DNA of 64,000 nt, from positions 4,716,001-4,780,000 of the forward strand of contig OX345647.1 in assembly GCA_947044365.1 (NCBI GenBank). The letters run 5' to 3'. Made by a program: the position numbers and the translations under genes. This document shows, in pieces, positions 1 to 13,400 of the stretch. The DNA is from Petrosia ficiformis. Its lineage: Eukaryota > Porifera > Demospongiae > Haplosclerida > Petrosiidae. Position 1 is the first letter of the stretch; the number at the start of each line of letters is the position of its first letter. The notes under the pieces were generated by a model, which was given only the letters and a program-made list of their open reading frames with translations, was not told the origin of the DNA and searched no databases.

Positions 1-106
1 TCTTGCAATGTCTTCCAGGTACAACAGCTAATTGTTATAGTTTCTATATAAGCTGGCTTTCTTCTGTTACCCGATCTGTGTTTTTTTACATGCCATGTCT
101 ATTAAT

Positions 107-505
107 TAGGGTTGCACCTGTACTCGTATAGGGATCTGAATAGGTGCCTATATTGAAGATATAGGCAGAGTATCAGTATAGGGAACTGCATTGCCTATAC
201 ATTGCCTATACAGTTTACACAATATTTTTCAGGCTTCGCAAATTACATTACTATCAAACTGCACAAGTACAATCTGAAGATGTGCAACTGAGGCTGAATA
301 TGCCTGTAACTACATGTACTGGATGTATAGCACACGAACAATAGAATAATTAACACTACCATGTGTGAACAGTTGTAAACTAGGTAAATACAACTATATA
401 TTTCACACAGACAATATCAGATTGGATCTGCATATAGGCAACATGGATTATGAAAAATATAGACATATAGAAATATAGGCAATTTGCTGTATAGGTGCAA
501 CACTA
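107..505. mobile_element. MITE-like element with terminal inverted repeats
   Basis: The left end begins TAGGGTTGCACCTGTA and the right end, read on the other strand, begins TAGTGTTGCACCTATA, so about 16 bp of inverted repeat bound a stretch of about 400 bp with no coding potential. The interior is rich in repeated CTATA and ATAGG words. The 8 bases outside each end (ctattaat and ctatatat) are similar but not identical, so a hAT-like 8-bp target duplication is only a suggestion. Confidence 0.55.
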
Positions 506-704
506 CTATATATTAATTGACCATACCCCCACAATGACACAACTTCTTTAACTATGTATGTGTGCCGCAAACACGATGTAAATATTATTATAGATTAACC
601 CACATTGAAAATAATGATAGACTGACTATAAACACTTGGCAATTCACAGGTTATTCCAAATTCACTTAATGATGTCTACCTTTATTTGTTTTTATACCAT
701 ATAG

Positions 705-1036
705 GTGTTATAATACTACATAGTAAACCTGATATATCAATGCTGAGTGAACTCGTTGGTGCTGAGATACCAGCAAAGTGGGAACTATTTGGAGTACAAG
801 TGGGACTTGAACAAAGTTATTTAGATTGTCTTCGTGATGAGCACCATAATTCTAAAATTCGATTTATTCATTTATTTAATGAATGGAAAACAATGAAGAC
901 ATCAGATTTCACATGGTGTACTGTCATCAAAGTATTGTATTCAAAAACAATCAGTGAATATACTTTAGCAGAAAAAGTTTTGAAAACGTTGCAAGCCTCA
1001 ACCACAGATTTAAGCCTACCTCTTGATCATGTCTAA
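705..1036 (+). CDS. Terminal exon of a Death-domain gene (5' part outside the window)
   Basis: The exon opens after an acceptor (tttttataccatatag) with two bases that complete a codon, so it follows a phase-1 intron. It encodes one Death domain of about 85 residues with the helix pattern PDISxLSELVGAEIP..WELFGVQ, then a short tail and the stop TAA. The Trp-Glu-Leu-Phe-Gly core and the later Phe-Thr-Trp match the hydrophobic positions of Death domains in adaptors and receptors. It closely resembles the second Death domain of the large gene near 21.6 kb. No upstream exon was recognised in positions 1-704, so the rest of the gene lies outside or across a long intron. Death domains act in the cytosol by pairing with other Death domains; the partner is unknown. 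Confidence 0.7.
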
Positions 1037-1522
1037 AGTTGTACATCATATCTGTCAGATTTACTAGTGGACTATCAGTAAATACACAATTATATACTTC
1101 ACCATGGTATCCTTAATTGCCACACTCTATCACTGTAAATAAGTGATTTTTGTTTTGTTTTTTTTTTCAATCAGAATTATTACATATTCTGTCATACATT
1201 AAATTATGATATTACACACCTAATGGATAATGTTATTACTCTAATGTAAACAGTTTGAATTTTATCTGATGTTGAGAATTTATGGTAAAAGTGATTCATT
1301 GTGACACTAGAAATTTAGCAGACTAGCTATAGATTGTGCAATTTTATATATAATAAGTTACACTGCATGGACATTATTCTCAATTGACTGTTGTAGATTT
1401 GCCAATCTACATTAAAATCATACCACAGCCTAATTTTTAATAACTATTAAATTTTTATACAAATTACCAGCCCCACCCCCACCCTCTTAGTCAATAGTCA
1501 GCAGAACGGCATAAGATAGGAA
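1037..1522. other. Intergenic AT-rich spacer
   Basis: This stretch contains T-rich and A-rich runs and no convincing exon. It must hold the 3' untranslated region of the upstream Death gene and the promoter of the Ig-Death receptor gene. No specific promoter motif stands out. Confidence 0.4.
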
Positions 1523-3033
1523 ATGTCTGCTTTAATATGGGTTGTAATGATGCTCTTGTGTGCTATCGCTTTAGCTCAAGATTGTGGATCTGGTTTCCAA
1601 GTTAACAGTTGTTCAGGTGATCAAAATATTATTGGTGAACTAGAGTATGGTAAGTGATGATGTTGTTATAACATAACACATACTGGATGTTTTCTTTTTA
1701 CAGTTATAACCTCAAATGAATTGGCAATACAGAACTGGAAGCTATGTCCTAGATCTGACAGTTCTATCCCTCAATGGAAAGTATCATTTGAATTGGATTC
1801 AGCTATTGTATTTGGTATATTTTGTAATGACATGGCATTTAATAGTCCTATCGTTTGTGTCACTAATGGAACACTAGTTATCAAACGTGAACAGTTTGAA
1901 AATCAAAATGGCACTTACAATTTCAAATTCGTAAGTAGTGAGCTAGAGTCTTCACTCCAAATCATATATGGTAAGTCAGACTTTTATGACATAGAATTGC
2001 ATTTTTAATTTTCTTCTGTAAATAGCTCCAACTGGTGTTTATCCTCTCAATTCTACTGTTCGTGTTAATGAGGGTGTTGCCCATGCTAAACTTTCATGGT
2101 TAATATTCGATTCCAATATCCCTATTGCCATAAAACTATTTCGAGGAGTTACCCTGTTAACTGTCAATGAAGTGGATCTTGTCGAGGGAAATGAGTGTAT
2201 AAGTACAGTAACAGGTGAATCTACCACAGTATGGAATGTGTTTATTGATAAACCAAACAGCTCAACAGAAGGGGATTACATTCTAGTTGTAATCAATAGT
2301 GAAGGACAAAGCTCAGCTACTGTTCAATTAATAGGTATGATATATGAACTATGAGAATATAGATTATTTGAAATAGCTATTATTTTTTATAGTTGATTCC
2401 ATATCTCCATCTACTATAATAAAGATGATACCAAGTACGAGTTTAATAGTCAGCACTTCTGAATCATTCACTGACTCACATACTAGCACTACTAGCACTA
2501 CTAGCACTGCTAGCACTACTAGCACTCCCAGCTCATCTGTAAAAACAATAATTAGTGAGTTGCATTAATCATTGTGAAATGGGCATAACATGATGCAATT
2601 ATATAACAATATTCACAGTTTTGTAGATCTAAAAATGATCTAATATGATTTATCCTCTAATGGGTATCATATTGAGTACATAGTGCAAATGCTATAGGTA
2701 GCCATTAGCCAGATACTCAATATTAACTCTAGTATGAATATATTCATGTCTGTATGTCTGTCTGTATATGTATATATATATATATATTATATATATATAT
2801 ATATATCCCTTTGATATGGTGAGTTCTATACATTGTACATAGACCTTCCATGTGCACACTATGCAGGAGATGTCACCATCATACAATATATTGTATACAG
2901 TATGCTAATAGGTCCTATATACTGAATATAGGACCCTTATTTTGTGTCCTCGGATGTGATATAGCCCTCGCAGGATCGAGCTATATCACATCCTCGGACA
3001 TAAACTCAGGTCCCTATATTTTGTATATAGGCA

Positions 3034-3090
<57 letters not shown>

Positions 3091-5718
3091 TGTTTGTGTG
3101 TGTGTACTCACTCTTATTTATACTCTTATGTTACATTTACATGTATAGCTACATGCTGTAATGTAGTGTAAATAATAATAATAGTGCCCATTCCAGCATG
3201 ACCTTGTGACTGTATGTAACTAGGAACTAGAATAAGTAATGGTATGTATATTATGATACATTATGCTCATATGTAGACACAATTAAATTGAGTAAGCTCG
3301 AGAGTTAAAGAGAAATTGATAATAACTGATTTACTTGTCCATTACATTATTGCTCATGAATATTTTTATATTCCATGATGTCAAGACGCATAGAATCATA
3401 TTTTCTCTTTGTAGGTATTACACTTAGTGTTGCTGCTGTGGTGATAGTTGGTTGTGGAGTCATTGTCGTTTTAATTATTTTACTTTGTATCTTCTCTCTG
3501 AAAAGAAGAAGGGAAGAAGTGGCTTCTAATGAATCTCCTAAGCCTGAAAGTGTAGAAATACCTGATAATGTGAATTGTGAGTAAATTAGTCTTCTATATT
3601 AACCTGGTTATTCAGTATTGCAATCTAAATCAAGCTGTGATTGCGGTAGGCTTGATTTTATTATCATATATATTATATTCAGTCTTATGTGATCAATGTG
3701 TTTCCTAGAAATCAAATTTGTTTATATTTTTTTTGTGAAGGGGGGAGTAATGTTGCTCAGAAATTGTATAGTAATGCAATTTTAGCCAAAACAAATAATA
3801 CTGATACAAGGAATTCATGAATATATTTATTAGCTCATTAACTTTTACACTTGACAATATTAATATATTATGTATTCTTTTAGCAAATTTAACACCAAAC
3901 AATGTAAGACCTCAAACTGTTGGAGGATCAACTTGTAAGTGTTTTAATAACTATACTTATAATAGTAATAATCATATCTGTTTTTGTACAGCTGCTAATG
4001 ACACAACTGTGACTTTAAAAGGTAAGTAATTAATATTCATTATAATTATATATATCATTGTTTAAACATAATTATAAAGGTACTAGTGTTGACAACTATC
4101 CTGGAATAACTATCAATCATCATGAATATCATAATAATGAAGGAGGTGAACATACTGACTCACCAAATGTTACTTCCACTCCACAACTGGATACTCATCC
4201 ATCACACATACCTCCTGATAATCCTCTGTCTAGTAATTCTGAAGTACATGAAGACATTGACTTGAGAAACGTTACAACTACTCCACGATTGAGTACTCGT
4301 CCATCACTTGTACCTCCTGATAATCCTCTGTCTAGTCATTCTGGTACCTCTTTAACTGACCATTTATTACAAGAAAATTTAAAAGAACATAAGATAACTA
4401 ATATGTATTTAAAAGATATCTATGGTAAACAAAGTCAAGGTGTTGAACTGAATAAAGGAATTCTACAAGCAACTGAGATGGCAACTGAGACTCAACAGGA
4501 CATGAGAGCAATACAACGAGAGACTCATAGTTTAATAGAAGCAAGACATGTCACAGAACAGGAAAATACACTTGGTATGTAATGAATAACATTCTAGTGT
4601 ATGGTAGATTTAATAATACCTCATTGAAATCCTACAAAATGTTCAGAGAGTATAGACCTATCTTTTTAGATTCAGTTCACTTTTGAAAGCTGTACTATGA
4701 TAGCAAAACAAGCAATAATATGTTATATCAAAATATATGACCACTACAGCCAAGGAATCTGTACAGTTGGCAATAAACCTTCTTAGTATAAACTATACAC
4801 ATACAAAGTGGTATGATTGTGGAATCCACAACTATCTACTATGTTTGACCAAATGTGTACAAGTAATTACCTATGGACAATCAACATCATATCATTGATT
4901 ACACAATTATTAATAGTAAAACACATTCTGATTCAATCAGTATCTGATAGCACACAGATCGTTTTTACAGCATCGTCAAGTATAGTGACTTCTCAAAGCA
5001 TTCACCAATTAATAATTTCAAATTTTGTCCTACAAAATAATTTTTGTCAAAATTCAGCCATTTTGTACATAACATTTTGGCATGTAAGAAGTTTAATGAT
5101 AGCTCTTCTTCAGGCCACCATATACTAGGTATCATTACATGAGGCTACAGTATTCCCCAGTGTATTTTTAAATGTTGCCTCTTGCAGCATGTGTCCAGAA
5201 AATAGAGCAGGTCCCTATTTCTGGGAACATGTTGTCGGAAAGATCAAAAGAATATAAAGGCCACCATATACTTAATTAGATTACCACAAAATGGCTACCA
5301 ATTGAAGGTAAGCATTTGAACAAACTCATGTTGTGGGACAACATCCCATTTTGCAAATTCATTCACAATTTTGTGTACAAGTCACTTAATTTCTTATACC
5401 ACAGATAATGTGATACATACTGTACCTGATATTTCTGAGCTGAATGAGCTTGTAGGTTCTCAGATAACCTCACAATGGGAATTATTTGGCGCACAAGTCA
5501 GACTAAACCCAAACGATTTAGAAATGCTTCGTAGTGAGGATGCTCAAGTTCGATTTTATCATTTATTTGTTCAATGGAAAAGAACGCAATGTTCAGATTT
5601 CTCATGGGATGCTGTCATCAAAGTACTCCAATCACAAACTATCAATCAACCTATTTTAGCGAATAAGGTTTTAAGACATTTAGAAAACTCAACTATGAAG
5701 ACAGATTCCTGTCCATGA
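1523..5718 (+). CDS. Single-pass receptor: signal peptide, two Ig-like domains, Ser/Thr stalk, TM, Death domain
   Basis: Nine exons join in one frame: 1523-1649, 1704-1970, 2026-2334, 2393-2554, 3415-3576, 3884-3934, 3992-4021, 4080-4574 and 5405-5718 (638 residues). Every intron is phase 1 with GT..AG ends. Exon 1 gives a signal peptide (hydrophobic core to about A18, then QD). Exons 2 and 3 each encode one Ig-like domain; their last strands read NGTYNF and GDYILVVINSEG. Exon 4 is a Ser/Thr repeat stalk (TSTTSTTSTAS). Exon 5 encodes the membrane span (about residues 290-315), followed by KRRR as stop-transfer. Exon 8 holds two imperfect repeats around PPDNPLSS. The last exon is the Death domain (about 535-630). 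Known from family logic: a plasma-membrane receptor signalling through its Death domain. The ligand is unknown. The apparent stop after exon 5 (GAGTAA) lies inside a perfect donor, GTGAGT. Confidence 0.75.
2765..3090. repeat. Intronic TA microsatellites and a short palindromic element
   Basis: Intron 4 of the Ig-Death receptor contains (TA)n tracts near 2767-2804 and 3038-3087. Between them lies a palindrome around 2952-3000 in which gtgatatagc pairs with gctatatcac, flanked by tcctcgga copies. Direct copies of cctatata also flank it. This looks like a small fold-back insertion. Confidence 0.5.
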
Positions 5719-5959
5719 TAATCTTTTGTTTGATATTTTCTAACATTAAAAGAGTATTGTAAATGAATGCAGTATAAATTATCTCTTCCATTCTATAAAT
5801 ATTTACAACACTAAATCATTATTCCTATACTATAGTAGTTTATTGTACTGTGCTATGACTGTATACTATGCTCATTAAAATGTAACATTATCTGATATGG
5901 CAGTTATACATATTATTCATTGCATGGAGGGCTGCTCCTTATTTTGTTTCTTATTATCA

Positions 5960-6436
5960 TTCCTATACACATACATACACACACACATATATAATTATAT
6001 ACGTACATACATACATACAAACATACATACATACATATACACATACAACATATATACATGCATACATACATACAAACATACATACATACATACACACACA
6101 TATACATACATATATATACATACGTACATACATACATACATATATACATACATTTATATATACATTATTATATACACATTCATACATATATACATACATA
6201 CATACACACACATATACATTGTACATATATAATACATACATTTATACATGTACATATATACATACATACATACATACATATATACATACAACATACATAC
6301 ATGCATACATATATACATACAACATACATACATGCATACATACATACAAACATACATATATACATACAACATATATACATGCATACATACATACAAACAT
6401 ACATACATACATACACACACATATACATACATATAT

Positions 6437-6467
<31 letters not shown>

Positions 6468-6985
6468 CATACAACATACATACATATATACATACAACAT
6501 ACATACATGCATACATACATACAAACATACATACATACATATATATTATACATACAACATATATACATGCATACATACATACAAACATACATACATACAT
6601 ACACACACATATACATACATATATATACATACGTACATACATACATACATATATACATACATATATATATACATACGTACATACATACATACATATATAC
6701 ATACATTTATATATACATTATTATATACACATTCATACATACATACATACATACACACACATATACATTGTACATATATATATACATACATTTATACATG
6801 TACATATATACATACATACATACATATATACATACAACATACATACATGCATACATACATACAAACATACATACATACATACACACACACATACATACAT
6901 ATATACACACATACGTACATACATACATTTACATACATATAATTATACATACGTATACATAATTATACAGTTACAAACATATATA
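5960..6985. repeat. Long (ACAT)n-type microsatellite
   Basis: About 1 kb is built almost entirely from CATA and ACAT tetranucleotides with local higher-order variants (catacaacatatatacatg recurs). It is open in several frames on both strands, producing only Tyr/Ile/His/Thr or Tyr/Val/Cys/Met strings, so none of these frames is a gene. Confidence 0.95.
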
Positions 6986-7142
6986 TGCACATACATGCAT
7001 GTATGCATTTTATGTAGTAACTATACATGATTGGATTTTTTTTATCATTTACTGTTTACAACTTCAGCAATAAAATATTTTTCTTGAACAAAATAGCAGG
7101 TTTAAAAATTAATATACAGATAGTTTAAAAATAAATATATAA

Positions 7143-9884
7143 TTAACATCTCATTCTCTTATATATGTAACATATAACACATGTTGCCATGGCTACTGAA
7201 ATAACCACAGTAGCCAATCCAAAGTAAAAGAGCATTCTACCAGAATCAGACCACTTGAGATTAGTTGCCTTGTGATCAATATAAACCGGTTCATCAGGTT
7301 TGGGTCCTTCTATGTGTGCTAAGAAACAGTTCTCTTCCGATGACTTGGAAATCTCAATGGTACACCTAAAACCATTAGTGCTATTCAAATAACAGTCGGG
7401 ATTAAGTTTACTGGCATCATAGAACACATCAAGACCATCACGAGTGTATGCAAACCATTCAGCAGTATCATCAACATCCTCAATAGCCACAAAGTAATAA
7501 GATGGACGTCTCATTTCAGGAGATGTGATGAGAAATTCATAATTTGCTGACTCAACGGTTTTTGTTCGGAGTGCATTCCCAAACCCTTCACCATTGAGAA
7601 AAGATCGAAAGTATTTCAGATTATCAAACACAACAATTCGAACGTTTGTTTCTCTGGCTTTGAAAGGAATTAAGGTAATGTTGTATATAAGGGCAGCAGG
7701 ATCAGTATTGACTATATACACATACTGGTCTAGTATACATATACCAGCATTATCAGAACAATTTCTAATTGGTATTAGCTTTGAAAGAGGAAACAAATGT
7801 ATAATGTTTGGTAACGATGAGACGATTTTTTGCATTTCAAATGGATGACTAGCATACAATGTATGTAATTCATCACAATGTATCTTATATATAGCAAAAA
7901 CAGTTTCAACTGATGGATTTGTTATATTCCGGAGAGTAAATGCTACAGCAATATCATGAGTCATATGTCCAGCTGTTGTATAGTACAAATACACATAATC
8001 CTCTCTTGCTACTAGAGTACTGCCAGAGATTGTTTCTGGAGGTACTACTGACCAGATTATCATTACTAATCCAACTATACAGAATATTCCAGCTATAATA
8101 AGAAACAATGTTACTAGAAATCTGCAAAGAATGATCTTTCCTAATTGAAAGAAAAGAATGAATATAATAATTTTAAAATAATAATCATAACAAGCAAGTT
8201 TCATGGAGAAATGAAGAAACATGGTCTAGTAAGTCCAGTCATGTCTTAGAGATGGTCTTCACCACTAAGCTCACATGTACAAACATTATTTCTGGTTATA
8301 TCATAAAGGTGATATTTAGGGTTCTCTTAATAATTAATAATGTGCTACTATAACCAAATGACTGAACACTATATTAGTACTTACTGGAGCATTGATTATT
8401 ATTCTGTTCCCTCTGTACGAGAGGTGCTCTTTCCTCATTTCTTGTATTGATATTACTTCTGTGGCCTACTGGAGTACCATTACGTTGAGTATTTCCAATA
8501 GGAGGTACGTGTGGGTGTGGGGGTGGGGGTGGGTCTGGACTTTGTGGTGATGATCTACCTAAATCAAGTGTATAGTACAATTAAAGTGAAGTACATTTAC
8601 TGTATCAAACTGTCATATTTGTAGAATGTGATAATGTACAGTGATGAATATAATTATAGGAGTATGTTGTTTACATCTTGTCGTGCAGAAATACAAATAT
8701 AGCTTAGCGATGCACCAATAATCAGATCGGTAATCGATATTGGTCATTATTGGCAATTATTTTTAGCATCGGTATCGGTTATTTATGAAAGTTGCAACCG
8801 ATATTGTAAAAAGTCTATCAATAATGTCATTTCTTGCCTCATTGCTTTTATGATACTCATAATTATTGAGGAAATGTTCATTCTCAATGAAAGCATCAGA
8901 AACCAGAAGGTAGATATAATAGAGGATCAGTATCGATTATTAGTACATATATAAAGTAAATATTGGTTTATTGGAGTATCAGTAAAATGTCTTATCAGTG
9001 CATCACTAATACAGCTACCAATGCTGTGGATATAAAACCCTTCATAGCGTAATAATGCTCATATCATTATGTTTATGGATATATGACTATCCACGATTTG
9101 AAAAACATTTCTGCCCCCTATTTCATTAACACACATATGTATTACACATCATAATGGTACCCATAACCAAAGAGTGGTAACAGCTAGTCACTCAGGACAT
9201 TGTCTGATAGATATAGTGAATGTCCAGTAAATTGAAACCAAATTGTATACAAGCAGACAGGACAAGAGTGGTGAAATAGGTAAGCAGTTGGGTCATTATT
9301 TCTACACCTCTACACATAACATATTAGGACAAATCGAGTTCCTTATATATTGTATTGGAAATATTTTTACTTACTGGACACATCAGCATTAATGTGCCTC
9401 AATTCTTGTTGGATAGGTTGTACTATTGATGGTGGATCTATTCAAACATGGGTGAATAATGAAGATTATATAATTGTACAATACTTCCCACACCATTGTT
9501 ATTTGTTTCTTCAGAAATAGGCACACTAGTATGTAGTAGAGGAGCAACTGAGCTGTCAGAGAGGGGTGACACGGGTGGACCTGGAAATGAGGATATTCAT
9601 GAAGTATTATTTACAGTAATAGTATCTCAAATTATATAATTGTTCTTTCTATCTTTCTAGTATACACAGTCATGAATGTATGTGTGTAGTGTATAACAAA
9701 CAAAGAATGTACAATGTTGCATTTCATACCTTGTGGCTCACCACCTTGTGCAAGAAAGTTGTGAGTATCTGTTGATCTTGGAGTCCCAGCTAAGACTGAT
9801 ATAAAATTAAATTACTATAGTTAGTTCAGATTATGTAGATCTAATTGACTGCTTACCTCCAGGAACCATTTGAGAAGATTCCAT
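7143..9884 (-). CDS. Two-pass membrane protein with large glycosylated ectodomain
   Basis: Six minus-strand exons join in frame: 9884-9857 (start ATG), 9789-9730, 9580-9494, 9437-9375, 8558-8385 and 8140-7143 (stop TAA), giving 469 residues. All introns are phase 1. The first 137 residues have no signal peptide and include a Pro/His run (PDPPPPPHPHVPP), so this end is probably cytosolic. TM1 lies at about residues 144-167. A loop of about 270 residues follows, with N-glycosylation sites (NIT, NCS, NST) and paired Cys. TM2 lies at about 440-464, with a short basic tail KRMRC. This predicts both ends inside the cell. The loop contains patterns (VFDNLKYFRSFLNGEGFG, CTIEISKS) that recur in the DED receptors on the opposite strand. 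Its first exon points away from the DED gene at 15.1 kb; the two probably once shared a promoter. No known family was recognised. Confidence 0.72.
8705..9009. mobile_element. hAT-like MITE inside an intron of the two-pass membrane gene
   Basis: The left end reads TAGCGATGCACCAATAA and the right end, reversed, reads TAGTGATGCACTGATAA. The 8 bases outside the ends are atatagct and atacagct, one mismatch apart, consistent with an 8-bp target duplication. The interior is rich in atcggtatcg words and has no open frame of note. Confidence 0.6.
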
Positions 9885-10020
9885 TGCTATCCCTACACTT
9901 AGCGAAATTTGCATCCGGATTTCCCAGCCCAGCCCCAGCCCCAGCCCAGCCCCACCCCCAAATTTCTATAATGATCAGCATAGTGTGGACGACCGAGAAG
10001 AATCGCGAATCACTCATGAT
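9885..10020. promoter_or_regulatory. Left half of a probable bidirectional promoter
   Basis: Immediately upstream of the minus-strand first exon lies ATCCGGAT followed by TTCCCAGCCC and a short CCAGCC tandem. The same order (tccggat, cttcccagccccacc) precedes the decayed first exon at 30.17 kb, and cttcccagccccacc also occurs at 43.27 kb. In those copies a DED start codon follows within about 110 bp. ATCCGGA resembles an ETS-factor site. Here the plus-strand partner is 5 kb away because a transposon now lies between. Confidence 0.45.
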
Positions 10021-10029
10021 TCAGAAATC

Positions 10030-10292
10030 ATGGTTATAGTTAATGATGAAATACTGAAACTTCATCTTGAGGAAAATGATTTGGTGGCAATTGAGCAAGA
10101 GTGTCGTAGTAACATTGCTAGTTGCAGAAGATCTATGTTTGACCTATTCTGAAAACCTTCCCTAAAGCAAGCACAAAACAACTCCTTGATGTTCTAAAAT
10201 CAAAAGCTGTGGCTGAGATGTATATGGCTGAACAATATAGGGAATATATGTCATCAGTTATCTCAAAAACCAACACCTACTATTAATGGTAC
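10030..10292 (+). pseudogene. Relic of a Death-fold domain exon
   Basis: After a possible acceptor (atcatggttatag) the frame reads NDEILKLHLEENDLVAIEQE and on through CRSMFDLF to an in-frame TGA at 10150. Moving by one base just after it restores a helix-rich continuation, KTFPKASTKQLLDVLKSKAV, ending at TAA. The expected core Trp (TGG) would be restored by one added G, so a single-base loss is the simplest explanation. Spacing and hydrophobic pattern fit a CARD or Death-type helix bundle, but the class is uncertain. Confidence 0.45.
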
Positions 10293-10497
10293 GCACTGCA
10301 CCACATAATAACATACATTTCAGCATTAGTTGAAACTTGAAACAACACCAGAGTTAACAAAAATACTTTAGCTGAGCATATTTTATCCGGAGAAATAGTT
10401 TTGTGCTCTTTTTCAAACAAAAACTAAATTGTGCTTTCTGACTATTTTTTACACACCTATTTCATTTTTGTATACTGTTTATATATGTAGCGATTCC

Positions 10498-13400
10498 GAA
10501 GCCTTAAAAATTTCGTGAAATTTTGCCCGGGAATATTCAAACAATTTTTGGGCGAATTAACAAGTTTTTTGAATCTATGATTGCGGAAAAGTGGACTATC
10601 TAAAACCTAATAAACTATATATTTTTAGAAAGTACAGAAGTAGATCTGTGCAATTATTTCAGTTGGTAAGTTATTTTGATAGAAAATAAGTTTGAATAGA
10701 TCTAAATGAAGTGTATTTGTGTTATTAAAAATACTCTGAACATAGTATAGTTTGCATACAACTATTATCTGAATTTAAACACCAAAACAACATATTTGGT
10801 AAAAATTGGAAGTTTAAAAATCAAAAACTTGGCTGCAATTGTCATAAATTATTGTATCTATTGTATTAATGTTAATTGAAGTTTTAATATAAGCTTCTTT
10901 GTTAAACAATCATTCAGAAATCTTGGCAAGTCAAATTTAGTATGCACTATGATCATTATAATTATAATGATATATAATTTTCAACACACATTTCATGTTT
11001 TGTTGTTTATAAACCATACACTGTAGTCTGTTGTGTAGGTTCAATAGTAGGAATGTTATGATGATCTGTACACCTAGAGCATCAGCTTTTTCTCATGTCA
11101 GTGCTTTTGGGCTGACTAAAAGGATTTAAATTTCCATTAAATAGCTGAAAGTACCCAAAATTGGCATTGCATAGAATAAGATGAATTAACAATGCTATAT
11201 TGTTCAACTAATATTCATTCACAGAACTTACAAGGAATATATATTCATAGTTATCACTAAACAGTATTATTATGTTATAATAAAATAATTAAAGTGCCCA
11301 TGCATTGAACAGTTCTATCCTGTCACAGAAAATCATGGCTGAACAGAAATTGAAACCATACAGTAGGTCCATACTCAATATACCATTCTGCAATGAAGTG
11401 GGTATAACTACAGATATGTTATCAGATCCTAGTAGTGAATTTCCTGAACTTGAGGGGCTTGCAACAAATGGAATTATGCTTGATCTACTAAGAGTACAAG
11501 AATATAAAAGGCTCCCATGTGCAGTATTGATCGAGTGGACAGCAAAGCTTTTCCCAGGTCATGATATACCATCAATTTGGACATTGAGAAAAAACTTAGC
11601 AAGTTTAAAAAATAAAAAGCAACGGCTACAAAAGTCAAAACTCTACTCTGCAGATTTAACTAACTTTTATAAACAAGAATACTCCTTGCCAAGCAGGAGA
11701 AAATCTGGAGGCAAGACCATGCATTCCACTATTATTGAGTCCAGTAAAAACATTGCTGCTCAAAATGATATAGTTGTGGAGGCTTTGAAAATTGCCAACT
11801 ATTCACTTGCTAAAGAAGCAAGTGAATGGAAAGAAAAGTTTAGTGAGACAGATAAAACTCTGCAGACTTGTCAAGAAGTTATTACACGATACAACCCACA
11901 CAATGCAAAAAGACGAGAAAAACGCAAAAATGAAAAAATTGTATGCCAAGCTAAAATTATCTCTGGACTAGAAAAAGAAATGCACACAATGCAAAATAAA
12001 CTCTTTAAAAATTCTCAATCAAAAGTTAAATATTATAAGGAAAAATGTACACAACTGAAGAGTGACCTAGATTGTCAGGTTAGTAATGATGATGATAAAT
12101 ATCTTGAATTAGAAGAAAAATTGAAGAATGAACAATTGAAAAACCGTTCTCTTCTTGAGGAAAATGCAATTTTACAAGACAGAATTAAAGAGTTAGAAAG
12201 TCAGACTATAACCCTCTATGAGGATGGCAAATACAATGACAAAACTCGTGAATGTGTAATGGAGTTGTTATCATTGAATGTAAGCATCATGAAGATTGAA
12301 AAGGTTATGAGAAGTGTGCTTAAACTAGCTGGTATACATCCCAATAGAGTTCCCAAACATACTACAATAAACTCTATACTGAGTGAAGCACATGCCTTAG
12401 CTCAAATACAACTTGCAGAGAGCCTTCCAGATAAAGAATATACTACCCTCCATTCAGATGGCACCAGTAAATGTGGTCACAAATATAATAGCTTCCAGGT
12501 TGCTACAGAATATGGTACATACACACTTGGAGTGAGAGAAGTAGCTTCTGGTACATCTCAGATTCAGCTAGAGACATTAGAAGAAATTCTTCAGGAAATT
12601 TCAGAGGTATCCACAACAACAGATGCCGGGAGAAGAATATTGGCTAACATCAAATGCACTATGTCAGATAGAGCAAATGGTCAAAAGTGTTTTAATGACA
12701 TGTTAGCAGAATACCGAGCTAGTATTTTGCCTGAAGTTGTAAGAGAATGGGGGAGTATTTCTGAAACAGAGAAAGAAGCAATGTCTTCTTTGTACAACTT
12801 CTTCTGTGGAATGCATTTCATAGTTGGCATGGCTGACTATAGCAGTGAAGCACTTCGACTTTTTGAAGATGCAATTTTAGATTCAGGTACTAAGTGTGAG
12901 TCTGGTACAGTACGTTTGATCCGAACTGCCTGCAAAGCATTTGAAAAGCGTGGTAATGAGAAGTCAGGATGTGGTTTACCATTTGCAACGTACCTGCATC
13001 AGCATGGCATAACTCGAAACCCTCTCATCCATTTTCGTGGAAATCGTTTCAACGTTGTCTTTGCTAATGCAGCTCGGATTTTTTATCTAAAGGACAAAAT
13101 GTTGGACTTTTTAAAAGTGTGGGGTGTGCAAAATCAGCTTCTTAAAGCAGTAGAAAATGACCTTCACAATGAACACTACATTGCTGGCTGCAAATCACTA
13201 GGTTTGATTGATAAACTCATCACAGGTCCACTATGGCGATTGCTCGAGTCATCAGTGCATATCTTGGATATGTCACATCATTACCAAAACCTTTTAGGTT
13301 TTTTCCAAGAGTGTTCTATTGATCCTTCCAACTTTATGACTGGAGAGTTGGTCCCTTTCCAACAGGTAGAAATTAAAAAGGATGATTTATGGACAGCCTT

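Noticed and set aside
3415..3584. Stop codon GAGTAA as the end of the Ig receptor after its TM
   Set aside because: The stop overlaps a perfect GTGAGT donor in the shared phase, and downstream exons lead in frame to a Death domain.
5897..7030. Many long open frames on both strands
   Set aside because: They are translations of an ACAT microsatellite, low in complexity and open in most frames at once.
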